Of a stretch of DNA of 57,717 nt, positions 24,333-33,586 are shown in pieces; the first letter of the stretch is position 1, and each line of letters begins with the position of its first letter. Location of the stretch: assembly GCF_000341265.1 (NCBI RefSeq), contig NZ_ANAE01000181.1, positions 57,329 to 115,045 of the forward strand. The letters run 5' to 3'. The position numbers and the translations under genes were made by a program. A model generated the notes under the pieces. The model made no database searches, was not told the origin of the DNA, and was given only the letters and a program-made list of their open reading frames with translations. Origin of the DNA: Nocardiopsis prasina DSM 43845. Lineage in GTDB: Bacteria; Actinomycetota; Actinomycetes; Streptosporangiales; Streptosporangiaceae.

Positions 24333-26822
24333 TCATCCGCCCCGGATGTCGGTGAGGACCGCGGCGAGTTCGTCGGGCTGCACGAGGACGTCGCGGGCCT
24401 TGGAGCCCTCACTGGGGCCGACGACGTCGCGGCTCTCCATGAGGTCCATCAGGCGGCCCGCCTTGGCGAAGCCGACCCGGAGCTTGCGCTGGAGCATCGA
24501 CGTGGACCCGAACTGGGTGGTGACGACCAGCTCGACCGCCTGGAGCAGGAGGTCCATGTCGTCGCCGATGTCCTCGTCGATCTCCTTCTTCTTGGTGTCG
24601 ACGACCGCGACGTCCTCGCGGTAGCTGGGCTCGGACTGCTTCTTGCAGTGGTCGACGATCCCCCGGATCTCCTTCTCCGCCACCCAGGCGTTCTGGAGGC
24701 GGATGGGCTTGCCCGCGCCCATCGGGAGGAAGAGCGAGTCGCCCTTGCCGACCAGCTTCTCCGCGCCGGGCTGGTCGAGGATGACGCGGCTGTCGGCGAG
24801 GCTGGAGGTGGCGAAGGCCAGCCGCGAGGGCACGTTGGCCTTGATCAGGCCGGTGACGACGTCGACACTGGGTCGCTGGGTCGCCAGGACCAGGTGGATT
24901 CCTGCGGCACGGGCCAGCTGGGTGATGCGCACGACCGCGTCCTCGACGTCGCGGGGGGCGACCATCATGAGGTCGGCGAGCTCGTCGACGATCACCAGCA
25001 GGTAGGGGTAGGGCTCGTAGACGCGTTCGCTGCCCAGAGGGGCGGTGAGCTCCCCGGTGCGCACGGCGGCGTTGAAGTCGTCGACGTGCCGGTACCCGGA
25101 GGCCGCGAGGTCGTCGTAGCGGCGGTCCATCTCCCCCACCACCCACTGGAGGGCCTCGGCGGCCTTCTTCGGGTTGGTGATGATGGGGGTGATCAGGTGG
25201 GGGATGCCCTCGTACATGGTCAGCTCGACCCGCTTGGGGTCGACCAGGATCATGCGCACCTCGTCGGGCGTGGCGCGCATCATCAGGGAGGTGATGAGCC
25301 CGTTGATGCAGGTGGACTTACCGGCTCCGGTGGCACCCGCGACCAGCACGTGCGGCATCTTGGCCAGGTTGGCCACGACGTTGGTGCCCTCGACGTCCTT
25401 GCCCAGGCCCACCAGCATGGGGTGGTCGTCCGAGGTGGCCGCCGAGGAGCGCAGCACGTCGCCCAGACTCACTATGTCCTTGTCGGTGTTGGGGATCTCC
25501 ACACCGATCGCGGACTTGCCGGGGATGGGCGACTGGATGCGCACGTCGGCGCTCTTGACCGCGAGTGAGATGTTCTTGGACAGCGCCGTGACCTTCTCGA
25601 CCTTCACCGCCGGGCCGAGCTCGATCTCGTACCGGGTGACGGTCGGCCCCCGGGTGAACCCGGTGACCTCGGCGTCGATCTTGAACTGCTGCATGACCCC
25701 GCTCAGGGCCGCGACCACGTCGTCGTTGGCCTGGGTGCGGGGCTTGACCGGGGTGCCCGGCTTGAGCATGGCCGGGGCGGGCAGCTCGTAGTCGCCCTCG
25801 ACCACACGGGAGGGGATGGAGAGCTGCTCGGTGGTGACCGGCGGCGGCGTGGGGTCGGGGGTCGGGGCCTTGGCCTTCTTGCGGGCGGGCTTCTTCGCCT
25901 CGGCGGCCCCCGCCTCCTCCTCGTCGGTGAGGGCGGGGGCGATCGTCCCCTTCTCGGGCTCGCTGGGCAGAACCGGGCTGTCGTAGGGGCGCTCGTGGTC
26001 CCCCGCGACGGTCTGGGCCTCGGAGGTCTGCGCCTTGGGCTTGCGCTTGCGCGGCTTGGGCTTGGTCTCCTGGTCCGCACCGAGGAGGCCGATCCCGGCG
26101 TCGGGGCCGGCGTCGCGCTCCATGAGGGCGCCGAACAGGGTCTGGAGGCGATCCGGGATGCGACGGATGGGGGTGGCGGTCACCACGAGGATGCCGAAGA
26201 CCAGGATGAGAGCCAGCAGGAGCCCGGTGATCCAGGGCGTGACCACCGAGCTGAGCGGGCCGGAGGCGACGAAGCCGATGACGCCGCCCGCGTCCTGGAG
26301 CCCCTCGATGCCGTCGACGGGCTGCGGGATGCCGTGGGCGATGTGGATGAGCCCGAGCAGGCCGAGCATGATCGCGGTGACCCCGATGAACAGCCGTCCC
26401 GCGTCGCCCTCCTTGCTGGTGCTCGGGGTGCGCATGAGCTTGACCGCGATGGGCAGGAAGAGCAGCGGCAGGATCGGGGAGAAGGTGCCGAAGCCACCGA
26501 CCACCACGAAGCGGGTGGCCTCCAGCAGCGGGCCCTCGCTCTGCCACCACACGGCGGCGGCCACGAGGATCCCCAGGGCCAGCAGGATCAGGCCGATCCC
26601 GTCGCGGCGCAGGTCCGGGTCGAGACCGCGCGCGCTGCGTCCGACCGCGCGGGCCGCCCCGCCCACCGTGTGCGCGATGACCTTCCACACCACCAGCAGG
26701 AACTGGCCGAAGAGCGTGACCACATAGGCGATGGGCCCGTCGGGCATGCGCTTCTTCGCCGCGGGTTTGCGTGCGGCGGGCTTCTTGCGCCCAGCACCAC
26801 CTGAGGAGGCACGCGTGGCCAT
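24333..26822 (-). CDS. ftsK: FtsK/SpoIIIE DNA translocase
   Basis: The 829-residue protein moves chromosomal DNA through closing septa. Four or so membrane spans in the first 230 residues (for example GIGLILLALGILVAAAVWW) are followed by a Lys/Pro-rich linker and the motor domain with Walker A AGATGAGKSTC and Walker B LVIVDELADLMM. The C-terminus carries the gamma winged-helix region (STSMLQRKLRVGFAKAGRL) that reads polar DNA sequences. The start is well supported: GGAGGTGA is seven bases before the ATG. The N-terminus is rich in Lys and Ala. The following gene on this strand is the rodZ-like gene after about 130 bases. Confidence 0.95.
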   Translation of the reverse strand: MATRASSGGAGRKKPAARKPAAKKRMPDGPIAYVVTLFGQFLLVVWKVIAHTVGGAARAVGRSARGLDPDLRRDGIGLILLALGILVAAAVWWQSEGPLLEATRFVVVGGFGTFSPILPLLFLPIAVKLMRTPSTSKEGDAGRLFIGVTAIMLGLLGLIHIAHGIPQPVDGIEGLQDAGGVIGFVASGPLSSVVTPWITGLLLALILVFGILVVTATPIRRIPDRLQTLFGALMERDAGPDAGIGLLGADQETKPKPRKRKPKAQTSEAQTVAGDHERPYDSPVLPSEPEKGTIAPALTDEEEAGAAEAKKPARKKAKAPTPDPTPPPVTTEQLSIPSRVVEGDYELPAPAMLKPGTPVKPRTQANDDVVAALSGVMQQFKIDAEVTGFTRGPTVTRYEIELGPAVKVEKVTALSKNISLAVKSADVRIQSPIPGKSAIGVEIPNTDKDIVSLGDVLRSSAATSDDHPMLVGLGKDVEGTNVVANLAKMPHVLVAGATGAGKSTCINGLITSLMMRATPDEVRMILVDPKRVELTMYEGIPHLITPIITNPKKAAEALQWVVGEMDRRYDDLAASGYRHVDDFNAAVRTGELTAPLGSERVYEPYPYLLVIVDELADLMMVAPRDVEDAVVRITQLARAAGIHLVLATQRPSVDVVTGLIKANVPSRLAFATSSLADSRVILDQPGAEKLVGKGDSLFLPMGAGKPIRLQNAWVAEKEIRGIVDHCKKQSEPSYREDVAVVDTKKKEIDEDIGDDMDLLLQAVELVVTTQFGSTSMLQRKLRVGFAKAGRLMDLMESRDVVGPSEGSKARDVLVQPDELAAVLTDIRGG

Positions 26823-27249
26823 CGGGGGGTCACCTCCACCGGGGACGGGGTCGATTCCGAGGGGCGGGCACAGCTGCCCGGCACGGCGGGAAGCCTACTA
26901 AGCCGTCCAACCCGGAGCACGCAGGAGGCACGGCGTGTTCCCTGTTTCCTTGGGGCCTTCGCTGTATCCCTTTGCATCTCCGCTCCGCATCGATGCGTGT
27001 TCAGGCGCCCAGAAAGCCAGGGATTCTTCATCGTCGTCCACGCCTGACTCGTTCCTCGCTGACGGCTTGACTCCTCCTGCACAACCCTGGCAGCGCCCGA
27101 ACAAAAGCACCCCCCTGGCGGCAAAGGTGTTCAGACGGGATGGCCGAGGCATAGTGCAGGGGCTCGCGCCTGGGGCCGAAGCGGAGATGCACAAGGAAAC
27201 GGCCCGGGAACGCGTACGTTCCCGGGCCGTGTCCCTGCTTCCCCTACGG
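26823..27249. other. Intergenic region between rnj and ftsK
   Basis: This stretch of 427 bases holds no gene I can support. It contains the terminator of rnj at its right end and must contain the ftsK promoter near its left end, where GGAGGTGA precedes the start codon. The composition in the middle is somewhat less GC-rich than the flanking genes. Short open frames exist on both strands, but none has a good start signal or a recognisable product. Confidence 0.5.
27199..27230 (-). terminator. Terminator downstream of rnj
   Basis: ACGGCCCGGGAACG (27199-27212) and CGTTCCCGGGCCGT (27217-27230) form a perfect 14-bp stem with the four-base loop CGTA, about 20 bases beyond the rnj stop on the minus strand. 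Confidence 0.85.
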
Positions 27250-28935
27250 TCAGACCTCGACCAGGACGGGGATGATCATGGGGCGACGACGGTAGGTCTC
27301 GTTGACCCAGCGCCCGGTGCTGCGGCGGATGAGCTGCCGTAGCTGGTGCGGGTCGTTGACCCCGTCGGAGGCCGCCTTGTCGAGAGCGTCCTGGATCTTG
27401 TCGATGACGTCGTCGTAGGCCTCGGCGCCCATGCCGGCGCCCCGGGTGTGGATCTCGGGGTCACCGAGGATCTTCCCGGAGTTGGAGTCCACCGCGACGA
27501 CGACGGAGATGAAGCCCTCCTCGCCGAGGATGCGCCGGTCCTTGAGGGCGGCGTCGGTGACGTCGCCGACCGAGGAGCCGTCCACGTAGACGTATCCGGC
27601 CTGCACCGCGCCGACGATCTTCGCGCGGTTCTTGTACACGTCCACCACCACGCCGTCCTCGGCGATGACGATGCGGTCGCTCGGCACACCCGTGAGCTTG
27701 GCCAGGTCGGCGTGCGCACGCATGTGCCGCCACTCGCCGTGCACCGGCATGAAGTTGCGCGGACGCACCATGTTGAGCACGTAGAGCAGCTCACCGGCGG
27801 AGGCGTGGCCGGACACGTGCACGAGCGCGTTGCCCTTGTGCACGACCTTGGCGCCCCAGCGGGTGAGGCCGTTGATGACCCGGTTGACCGAGTTCTCGTT
27901 GCCGGGGATCAGCGACGAGGCGAGCAGGATGGTGTCGCCCTCCTCGATGCGGATCTGGTGGTCCCGGCTGGCCATCCGGCTCAGCGCCGCCATGGGCTCG
28001 CCCTGGGAGCCGGTGCAGATCAGCACGACCTCGTCGGCGGGCATCTTGTCGAGCTGCTTGACGTCGACGATCGTGTCGCCGGGGATGCTCAGGTAGCCGA
28101 GGTCGCGCGCGATGTTCATGTTGCGGACCATGGAGCGGCCCACGAACGCGATCTTGCGGCCGTGCGCGGTCGCGGAGTCGATGACCTGCTGGACGCGGTG
28201 CACGTGCGAGGCGAAGCAGGCCACGACGATGCGCTTCTTGGCCTGCCGGAACACCTTGTCGATGGCCTCGGTCAGGTTGCGCTCGTTGACGACGAACCCG
28301 GGCTGCTCCGCGTTGGTGGAGTCCGACAGCAGGATGTCCACGCCCTCGTCACCGAACCGGGCGAACCCGGCCAGGTCGGTGAGGCGGCTGTCCAGCGGCA
28401 GCTGGTCCATCTTGAAGTCGCCCGTGTGCAGTACCGTGCCGCCGGGCGTGCGGATGCCCACGGCGAGCGCGTCCGGGATCGAGTGGTTGACCGCGAAGAA
28501 CTCCAGGTCGAAGGGGCCGAAGTCGTGTCGCTCCCCCTCCTCCACCAGGACGGTCTCCGGCTTGATCCGGTGCTCGCCGAGCTTGGCGCTGATCAGCGCC
28601 AGGGTGAGCTTGGAACCGACGATCGGGATGTCGGCCCGCTCGCGGAGCAGGAACGGCACACCACCGATGTGGTCCTCGTGCCCGTGGGTGAGCACGATCG
28701 CCTCGATGTCGTCGAGACGGTCCCGGATGTAGTCGAAGTCCGGCAGGATCAGGTCGACGCCGGGCTGCTCCTCCTCGGGGAAGAGCACGCCGCAGTCGAC
28801 GATGAGCAGACGGCCGTCGTACTCGAAGACCGTCATGTTGCGGCCGATCTCACCGAGCCCGCCGAGCGGGACGATGCGGAGGACGCCCTTGCCCTGGGGC
28901 GGGGGCGGGCCGAGTTCGGGGTGCGGGTGACTCAT
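27250..28935 (-). CDS. rnj: Ribonuclease J
   Basis: RNase J is a metallo-beta-lactamase-fold enzyme with 5' exonuclease and endonuclease activity in RNA maturation and decay. The 561-residue protein has the metal-binding motif THGHEDHIGG, the LHTGDFK segment, the beta-CASP domain with ICTGSQGEP and the VHVSGHAS motif, and the C-terminal dimer region. Length and motifs are normal. Its ATG overlaps the dapA stop (ATGA), so the two are translated together, the standard dapA-rnj arrangement of actinobacteria. A terminator follows. Confidence 0.95.
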   Translation of the reverse strand: MSHPHPELGPPPPQGKGVLRIVPLGGLGEIGRNMTVFEYDGRLLIVDCGVLFPEEEQPGVDLILPDFDYIRDRLDDIEAIVLTHGHEDHIGGVPFLLRERADIPIVGSKLTLALISAKLGEHRIKPETVLVEEGERHDFGPFDLEFFAVNHSIPDALAVGIRTPGGTVLHTGDFKMDQLPLDSRLTDLAGFARFGDEGVDILLSDSTNAEQPGFVVNERNLTEAIDKVFRQAKKRIVVACFASHVHRVQQVIDSATAHGRKIAFVGRSMVRNMNIARDLGYLSIPGDTIVDVKQLDKMPADEVVLICTGSQGEPMAALSRMASRDHQIRIEEGDTILLASSLIPGNENSVNRVINGLTRWGAKVVHKGNALVHVSGHASAGELLYVLNMVRPRNFMPVHGEWRHMRAHADLAKLTGVPSDRIVIAEDGVVVDVYKNRAKIVGAVQAGYVYVDGSSVGDVTDAALKDRRILGEEGFISVVVAVDSNSGKILGDPEIHTRGAGMGAEAYDDVIDKIQDALDKAASDGVNDPHQLRQLIRRSTGRWVNETYRRRPMIIPVLVEV

Positions 28936-29903
28936 ACGGAACCCTCCGTCAGACGTTCGACGCGCACGGCGCTGGCGGGCACGGCCTGGTGCGGGGCGAG
29001 CCCGATGGGGCCCTTGACCCCGGCGGCGGCCAGGTCCTCGCGCAGCAGGGCCTGGAGCTCGGAGGACGCGTCGGCGAGCGGTGTGCGGACCGGACCGGAG
29101 GGGAGCCCGAAGAGGTTCAGGATCGCCTTGGTCGTGATGACACCCTGGGTGCGGAACATGCCGGTGTAGACCGGGGTGAGGCGGCGGTGGATGGCCAGCG
29201 CCTGGCCGACCTCGCCCTCCTCGAACGCGTCGATCATGTCCTTGAGGTCGCTGCCGACGATGTGGCCGACGACGCTCACGAAACCGGCCGCGCCCACGGA
29301 CAGCAGCGGCAGGTTCAGGATGTCGGTGCCGCAGTAGTAGGCCAGGTCGGTGCGCTCCATGACCCAGGAGCTGGCGCCGACGTTGTCCTTGGCGTCCTTG
29401 TTCGCGACGATGCGCGGGTGCTCGGCCAGCCGGACCAGGGTCTCGGAGGCGATCGGCGTCCCGGTGCGGTGCGGGATGTCGTAGAGCATGACCGGCAGGT
29501 CGGTGGTGTCGGCGATCTCGGTGAAGTGCCGGATCAGCCCCTCCTGCGGGGGCTTGTTGTAGTAGGGCGTGACCGCCAGCAGGCCGTGCGCGCCCGCCTT
29601 CTCGGCGGCCCTCGCCAGCTTGACGCTGTGGCGGGTGTCGTTGGTGCCGACGCCCGCGATGATCTGGGCGCGGTCGCCGACGGCCTCGACCACCGAGCGC
29701 AGCAGGCGGTCCTTCTCGTCGTCGCTGGTCGTGGGCGACTCACCGGTCGTGCCGCTGATGACCAGGCCGTCGTTGTGCTGCTCGTCCACCAGGTAGGTGG
29801 CGAGTCGGGCGGCGCCGTCGTAGTCGAGTTCCCCGTCTTCGAGCATCGGGGTGACCATCGCGGTCAACATCTTGCCGAACGGGCGGTTCTTGGGTTCCAC
29901 CAT
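28932..29903 (-). CDS. dapA: 4-hydroxy-tetrahydrodipicolinate synthase
   Basis: DapA condenses pyruvate with aspartate semialdehyde in the first committed step to diaminopimelate and lysine. The 323-residue enzyme shows SGTTGESPT, VTPYYNKPPQEG, YDIPHRTG and the Schiff-base lysine region VANKDAKDN. I chose the ATG at 29903, which begins MVEPKNRPFGKM; the open frame upstream has no conserved residues. No good ribosome-binding site precedes it, although a strong purine-rich stretch (GGAGAGGAGGAAGG) sits about 60 bases further up without a usable start. It overlaps rnj by four bases. The next enzyme of the pathway, dapB, is 4.3 kb away in this window. Confidence 0.93.
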   Translation of the reverse strand: MVEPKNRPFGKMLTAMVTPMLEDGELDYDGAARLATYLVDEQHNDGLVISGTTGESPTTSDDEKDRLLRSVVEAVGDRAQIIAGVGTNDTRHSVKLARAAEKAGAHGLLAVTPYYNKPPQEGLIRHFTEIADTTDLPVMLYDIPHRTGTPIASETLVRLAEHPRIVANKDAKDNVGASSWVMERTDLAYYCGTDILNLPLLSVGAAGFVSVVGHIVGSDLKDMIDAFEEGEVGQALAIHRRLTPVYTGMFRTQGVITTKAILNLFGLPSGPVRTPLADASSELQALLREDLAAAGVKGPIGLAPHQAVPASAVRVERLTEGSV

Positions 29904-30322
29904 CGTGTCTGAAAGGCTCTCGGGCCCCCGCCGGAAGGCATCGGGGCCCTGGGTTGCCCTTCCTCCTCTCCATGTGCGTGAAACAGGTGCGTGTCCCGAG
30001 CCGGGTGCTTTCCTCCGTGCTACGGGTGAAGACGGCGCTGAGCGTCCGTCGCCGCGACCGGTGAACGCGGGCCACCGGAAGCGGGAAAGTCTGTGTGTCC
30101 TTCGCACGTGGGAGTGCGCTGGAGCGTGTCCGGTTCGGGCCCCGTCCTCGTGGGTTGAGGTGAGGGACCGTCCCGGTCGTGACCGACCAGGTCACCTGGA
30201 GCCTACGCGCTCGACCGGTGCCCGGAAGTGTGAACCTACCCGCACCGGGCCCGCGTCACTCGGACGGGGCCCGGGATCACCGTGGTCGGAAGACGGTGCG
30301 CGGGGGTCGTTTCGGGCGTGTC
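29904..30322. other. Intergenic region upstream of dapA
   Basis: This region of 419 bases has no supportable gene. It should hold the dapA promoter and the end of the neighbouring holin-like gene. On the minus strand there is an isolated Shine-Dalgarno-like run (around 29955-29970) not followed by an in-frame start at normal distance. A small stem GTGACC/GGTCAC occurs at 30179-30195. thyX, often found upstream of dapA in actinomycetes, is not here. Confidence 0.45.
30245..30274 (-). terminator. Likely terminator after the holin-like gene
   Basis: CCGGGCCC (30245-30252) pairs with GGGCCCGG (30267-30274) around a 14-base loop, about 50 bases downstream of the stop codon of the leftward membrane-protein gene. 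Confidence 0.45.
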
Positions 30323-30703
30323 TCAGTCGTCCTTGCCGTCGGGCAGGAACATGCTGACCACCCAGCTCACGATGGTGACGACGATGGCTCCCCAGAAGGC
30401 GGGCCAGAACCCGTCCACGTGGAAGGGGACGTTGAACAGCCCGGCGATCCACGCGGTGAGCATGAACAGCAGCGCGTTCACCACCAGCCCGATCAGACCC
30501 AGGGTCAGGGCGTAGAACAGGCAGCCGACCGTTTTGACGATCGGTTTGATGACCGCGTTGACCACGCCGAAGATCGCGCCGACCACGAGGTAGACGACGA
30601 CCTGACCGACGGTGTCCTGCGCCGTGACGTCGATCCCGTCGACAAGGAGGACAGCGGCCCAAAGGGCCAGCGCGTTCGCGATAACTCTGATAATGAGGCT
30701 CAC
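30323..30703 (-). CDS. Small four-span membrane protein of the phage-holin-like family (PF04020 type)
   Basis: This 126-residue protein is almost entirely hydrophobic with four spans, beginning SLIIRVIANALALWAAVLLV and including VVYLVVGAIFGVVNAVIKPI. The pattern AIFGVVNAVIKPIV with the following GLIGLVVNALLF is characteristic of the PF04020 group, annotated as phage holin family IV or as membrane protein of unknown function. It is chromosomal and there are no phage genes around, so lysis activity is unlikely. I chose the GTG at 30703 where the first span begins; the longer open frame upstream is polar and unconserved. It is divergent from a GNAT gene. Confidence 0.82.
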   Translation of the reverse strand: MSLIIRVIANALALWAAVLLVDGIDVTAQDTVGQVVVYLVVGAIFGVVNAVIKPIVKTVGCLFYALTLGLIGLVVNALLFMLTAWIAGLFNVPFHVDGFWPAFWGAIVVTIVSWVVSMFLPDGKDD

Positions 30704-30819
30704 AACGTAGATGTTCCCATGCCGGTGCAAGGTCCGGAAACTCCGGCGTGGGTGATCTTTTCGTCCGGCGTGTCGCACACCCGCGCACGTCGGTCCGGAT
30801 CCAACCGAGAGGCCCCCTC

Positions 30820-31374
30820 GTGTCCAGTGCGCAGTTCGTCCGTCCCGCCCGTGCCGCCGACGTGGAGAGGGTGGTCGACCTCCAGGTCGCGTCGTGGCGG
30901 TCCGTGTACGGGGAGCTGTTGCCCGCCGAGGTGGCCGAGGAGCTCTCGGGTGCGCAGGCTCGGGAGAGTTTCCGTGAGCAGTGGACGGCGGCGCTGGAGT
31001 CGCCGCCCACCTCCAGGCACCGGCTGGTGGTGGCGACCGACGAGGACGGCGGGGTGCGCACGGTGGTCGGGTTCGCGGCGTTCGGCCCGGCCGGGGACCC
31101 GGACCTGTGGCCCGCCAAGGACGCGGAGGTGTTCGCCCTGCACGTGGACCCGGAGAGGGTGCGGCAGGGGCACGGCAGCCGCCTGGTGAACGCGTGCGTG
31201 GACCACCTGGTGGAGGGCGGGTTCGGCACCGTGCACGTGTGGGTCCCGGAGGAGGAGAACGCGCTGCGGACGTTCTTCGAGGCCTCGGGGTGGCGAGCGG
31301 ACGGGGCCAGGCGGGAGATCGACATGGGTCGGCTGCTTCCGATGGTGCGGCTGCACGCGACCGTCTCCGAGTAG
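30820..31374 (+). CDS. GNAT-family N-acetyltransferase
   Basis: The 184-residue protein has the GNAT layout: FVRPARAADVERVVDLQVAS at the start, the strand-4 segment VFALHVDPERVRQGHGSRLV with the acetyl-CoA loop, and a C-terminal EENALRTFFEASGWRADG typical of small-molecule or antibiotic acetyltransferases. The acceptor is unknown. I chose the GTG at 30820, preceded by GAGAGG, which begins just before the conserved domain. It stands about 90 bases before menA on the same strand. Confidence 0.85.
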   Translation: MSSAQFVRPARAADVERVVDLQVASWRSVYGELLPAEVAEELSGAQARESFREQWTAALESPPTSRHRLVVATDEDGGVRTVVGFAAFGPAGDPDLWPAKDAEVFALHVDPERVRQGHGSRLVNACVDHLVEGGFGTVHVWVPEEENALRTFFEASGWRADGARREIDMGRLLPMVRLHATVSE

Positions 31375-31464
31375 TTCGGCGGCGCGGCGGCCAGGCACTA
31401 CCGTTGGGTAGTTGTCCGGCGCGCCCCTCGGCGTGTCACCGTCTCGAATCTGGAGGACCGGCGC

Positions 31465-32337
31465 GTGGCCACGGTCAGTGAATGGGTCTCGGGGCTACGC
31501 CCCCGCACGCTTCCGAACTCGATCGTCCCGGTGGCGGTCGGCACCGCGCTGGCCTTCTCCCTGGGCGGGTTCGTGTGGTGGAAGGCCCTGCTCGCCCTGG
31601 TGGTGTCCATGGCGCTCCAGGTGGGCGTGAACTTCGCCAACGACTACAGCGACGGGGTCAAGGGGACCGACACCGAGGAGCGCACCGGCCCCACCCGGTT
31701 GACCGCGAGCGGCCTCGCCTCTCCGAATCAGGTGCTGGCCGCCGCGCTGGGGAGCTTCGCGTTCGCCGGTGTGGTCGGCCTGGTGCTGGTGGCGACCAGT
31801 TCGTGGTGGCTGCTGTTGATCGGCGCGGCCGCGATCGCCGCCGCCTGGTACTACACCGGCGGGCGCTCCCCCTACGGATACCGGGGCCTGGGCGAGGTCT
31901 CCGTGTTCGTGTTCTTCGGTGTGGTGGCCGTGGTGGGCACGGTGTTCGTGCAGATGGGGACGCTGCCCTGGCAGGCCTGGGTGGCGTCGGTGCCGGTGGG
32001 TCTGCTCTCCTGCGCGGTGCTGGTGATCAACAACCTGCGCGACATCCCCACGGACCGGGAGACCGGCAAGATCACCCTGGCTGTGCGCCTGGGCGAGAGC
32101 GGCACCCGCCGCCTCTACGCGGGGATGATCGTGGCGTCCTTCGTGGTCGCCCTCGTGCTGACCACGGTGTCCTGGTGGGTGCCGCTGGTCCTGCTGGCCG
32201 CGCCGCTCGCGGTGCCCCCGCTGCGCCGGGTCCTGGGCGGCCAGGTCGGCCGTGACCTGGTGCTGGGCCTGGGCGAGACCGGGAAGCTCCAGATGGCCTT
32301 CGGCGTGCTGTTCTCGGTGGCGCTCGCCCTGGGCTAG
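31465..32337 (+). CDS. menA: 1,4-dihydroxy-2-naphthoate polyprenyltransferase
   Basis: MenA attaches the polyprenyl tail to dihydroxynaphthoate, giving demethylmenaquinone for respiration. The 290-residue membrane protein has the two prenyl-diphosphate-binding motifs NDYSDGVKGTD and NNLRDIPTDRETGK of the UbiA superfamily and about eight membrane spans. The GTG start at 31465 has GGAGG eight bases upstream. The motif spacing and the LRPRTLPNSIVPVAVG opening distinguish MenA from heme and tocopherol prenyltransferases. A Nudix gene starts 18 bases after the stop, so they probably form an operon. Confidence 0.94.
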   Translation: MATVSEWVSGLRPRTLPNSIVPVAVGTALAFSLGGFVWWKALLALVVSMALQVGVNFANDYSDGVKGTDTEERTGPTRLTASGLASPNQVLAAALGSFAFAGVVGLVLVATSSWWLLLIGAAAIAAAWYYTGGRSPYGYRGLGEVSVFVFFGVVAVVGTVFVQMGTLPWQAWVASVPVGLLSCAVLVINNLRDIPTDRETGKITLAVRLGESGTRRLYAGMIVASFVVALVLTTVSWWVPLVLLAAPLAVPPLRRVLGGQVGRDLVLGLGETGKLQMAFGVLFSVALALG

Positions 32338-32355
32338 GCGGGTTAGGGTCGTCGG

Positions 32356-32847
32356 GTGGACCAGAGCGACGAGGACTTCTTCGCGAACCTGCCCGCGACC
32401 CGGGGAGCGGCCGGCGGACTCATCCGTTCGGCCTCGGGCGACGTACTCCTGGTACGGCGCGTGTACGACCCCGAGAGGCCCTGGGGCGTTCCCGGCGGGA
32501 TCATGGAGGCCGAGGAGTCACCGGTGGCCGCCTGCCGCAGGGAGATCGCCGAGGAGCTGGGAGTGACCGCCCACGTGCGGGCCCCGCTGGTGGTGGACTG
32601 GGTGCCGCCCCGGCCACCCCGTACGGCCGCCTACCAGTGGCTGTTCCGGGTGGACGTCCCGCACACCGGCTTCCGGCTGCCGCCCGACGAACTGTCCGGC
32701 TGGGAGTGGGTTCCGCCCGAGCGGCTCTTCGACTACCTCGCCGAAGGGACGGCCCGGCGTATGCGGGCGGCGGTCTCGGTGGACGACCACGGTGGAGGTC
32801 TGGTCTACCTGGAACACGGACACGCCGTCCTGCCTGGGCCGACCTGA
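32356..32847 (+). CDS. Nudix hydrolase
   Basis: The 163-residue protein carries a perfect Nudix box beginning at GGIMEAEESP and ending REIAEELGV, with every residue of G-x5-E-x7-REU-x-EE-x-GU present, so it should cleave a nucleoside diphosphate linked to another group. The sequence otherwise gives no substrate clue. The GTG at 32356 begins the family-like region after about 20 residues. It lies 18 bases behind menA and shortly before a methyltransferase gene on the same strand, suggesting one transcript, though no pathway link is evident. Confidence 0.88.
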   Translation: MDQSDEDFFANLPATRGAAGGLIRSASGDVLLVRRVYDPERPWGVPGGIMEAEESPVAACRREIAEELGVTAHVRAPLVVDWVPPRPPRTAAYQWLFRVDVPHTGFRLPPDELSGWEWVPPERLFDYLAEGTARRMRAAVSVDDHGGGLVYLEHGHAVLPGPT

Positions 32848-32905
32848 GCGCGGACGCCACTCCGGTTACGATGCCTGCCCCGCCTATGTACCCCCTTGGA
32901 GAACC

Positions 32906-33586
32906 GTGCCGAGCGACCACCCCACCGATCCCCTCGAGCTCGCCCCTGACCCGGTGGCCTGGGCCGAACGCAACGCCCGCCAGGCGAACGCGTTCGACAC
33001 GATCGGAGAACGCTACGACGAGGCCTTTCCCAACAAGGAAGGCCAGGAGGACTGCGTCCGTCGGCTGTTGAGTCTGCTGCCACCGAACGCGCAGGTCCTC
33101 GACCTCGGCTCGGGGACCGGCCTGCCCACGGCCCGCCAGCTGGTCAGCTCCGGAGCCCAGGTGACCGGCTTCGAGATCTCCGAGGAGATGATCGCGCTCG
33201 CCCGCCAGAACGTTCCCGAGGCGAGGTTCCGCCGGGCCGACATCGTCGACCTGGACCCGGTGGAGTGCTCGTACGACGCCATCGTGGCGTTCTTCTCGCT
33301 GCTCTGCCTGCCCAAAGAGCGCATCCCGCAGGCCCTGGGCCGCGTGCGCGCCTCGCTGGCGCCCGGCGGCCTGGTGTGCCTGTCGATGGTCGAGGCAGAC
33401 CTGGACGACCAGCCCATCTCCTTCCTGGGAAACGAGATCCGGGTGTCCGCCTACCCCCGTGATGAACTGAGAGAGGTCGTGGAGCGGGCCGGGCTCATCA
33501 TCGAGGACGAGCGCGTGGTCTCCTACAACCCCGACGGCGCCCACCCCGAGGTGCAGATCTTCCTCACTTGCCGCCGAGGCGCGTAG
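32906..33586 (+). CDS. Class I SAM-dependent methyltransferase
   Basis: The 226-residue protein shows motif I VLDLGSGTGLPTARQL, the acidic loop GFEISEEMI and the late motif LAPGGLVCLSMVEADLDD. Its N-terminal helix (RNARQANAFDTIGERYDEAF) resembles that of small actinobacterial methyltransferases. The acceptor is not predictable. I chose the GTG at 32906, with GGAGA close upstream. The frame is open back into the Nudix gene, but that part is a shadow. The CRISPR leader begins right after its stop codon, so read-through from this gene could enter the array. Confidence 0.86.
   Translation: MPSDHPTDPLELAPDPVAWAERNARQANAFDTIGERYDEAFPNKEGQEDCVRRLLSLLPPNAQVLDLGSGTGLPTARQLVSSGAQVTGFEISEEMIALARQNVPEARFRRADIVDLDPVECSYDAIVAFFSLLCLPKERIPQALGRVRASLAPGGLVCLSMVEADLDDQPISFLGNEIRVSAYPRDELREVVERAGLIIEDERVVSYNPDGAHPEVQIFLTCRRGA

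Noticed and set aside
26898..27194. A 98-codon minus-strand frame in the rnj-ftsK gap
   Set aside because: It has no ribosome-binding site at a sensible start, unusual composition and no recognisable domain.
27346..29169. A 607-codon plus-strand frame opposite rnj and dapA
   Set aside because: It is the high-GC antisense shadow of two well-supported genes and consists of Val, Asp, Gly and His-rich sequence.
30323..30703. A phage holin indicating a prophage
   Set aside because: The PF04020 family is widespread on actinobacterial chromosomes and no other phage genes are nearby.
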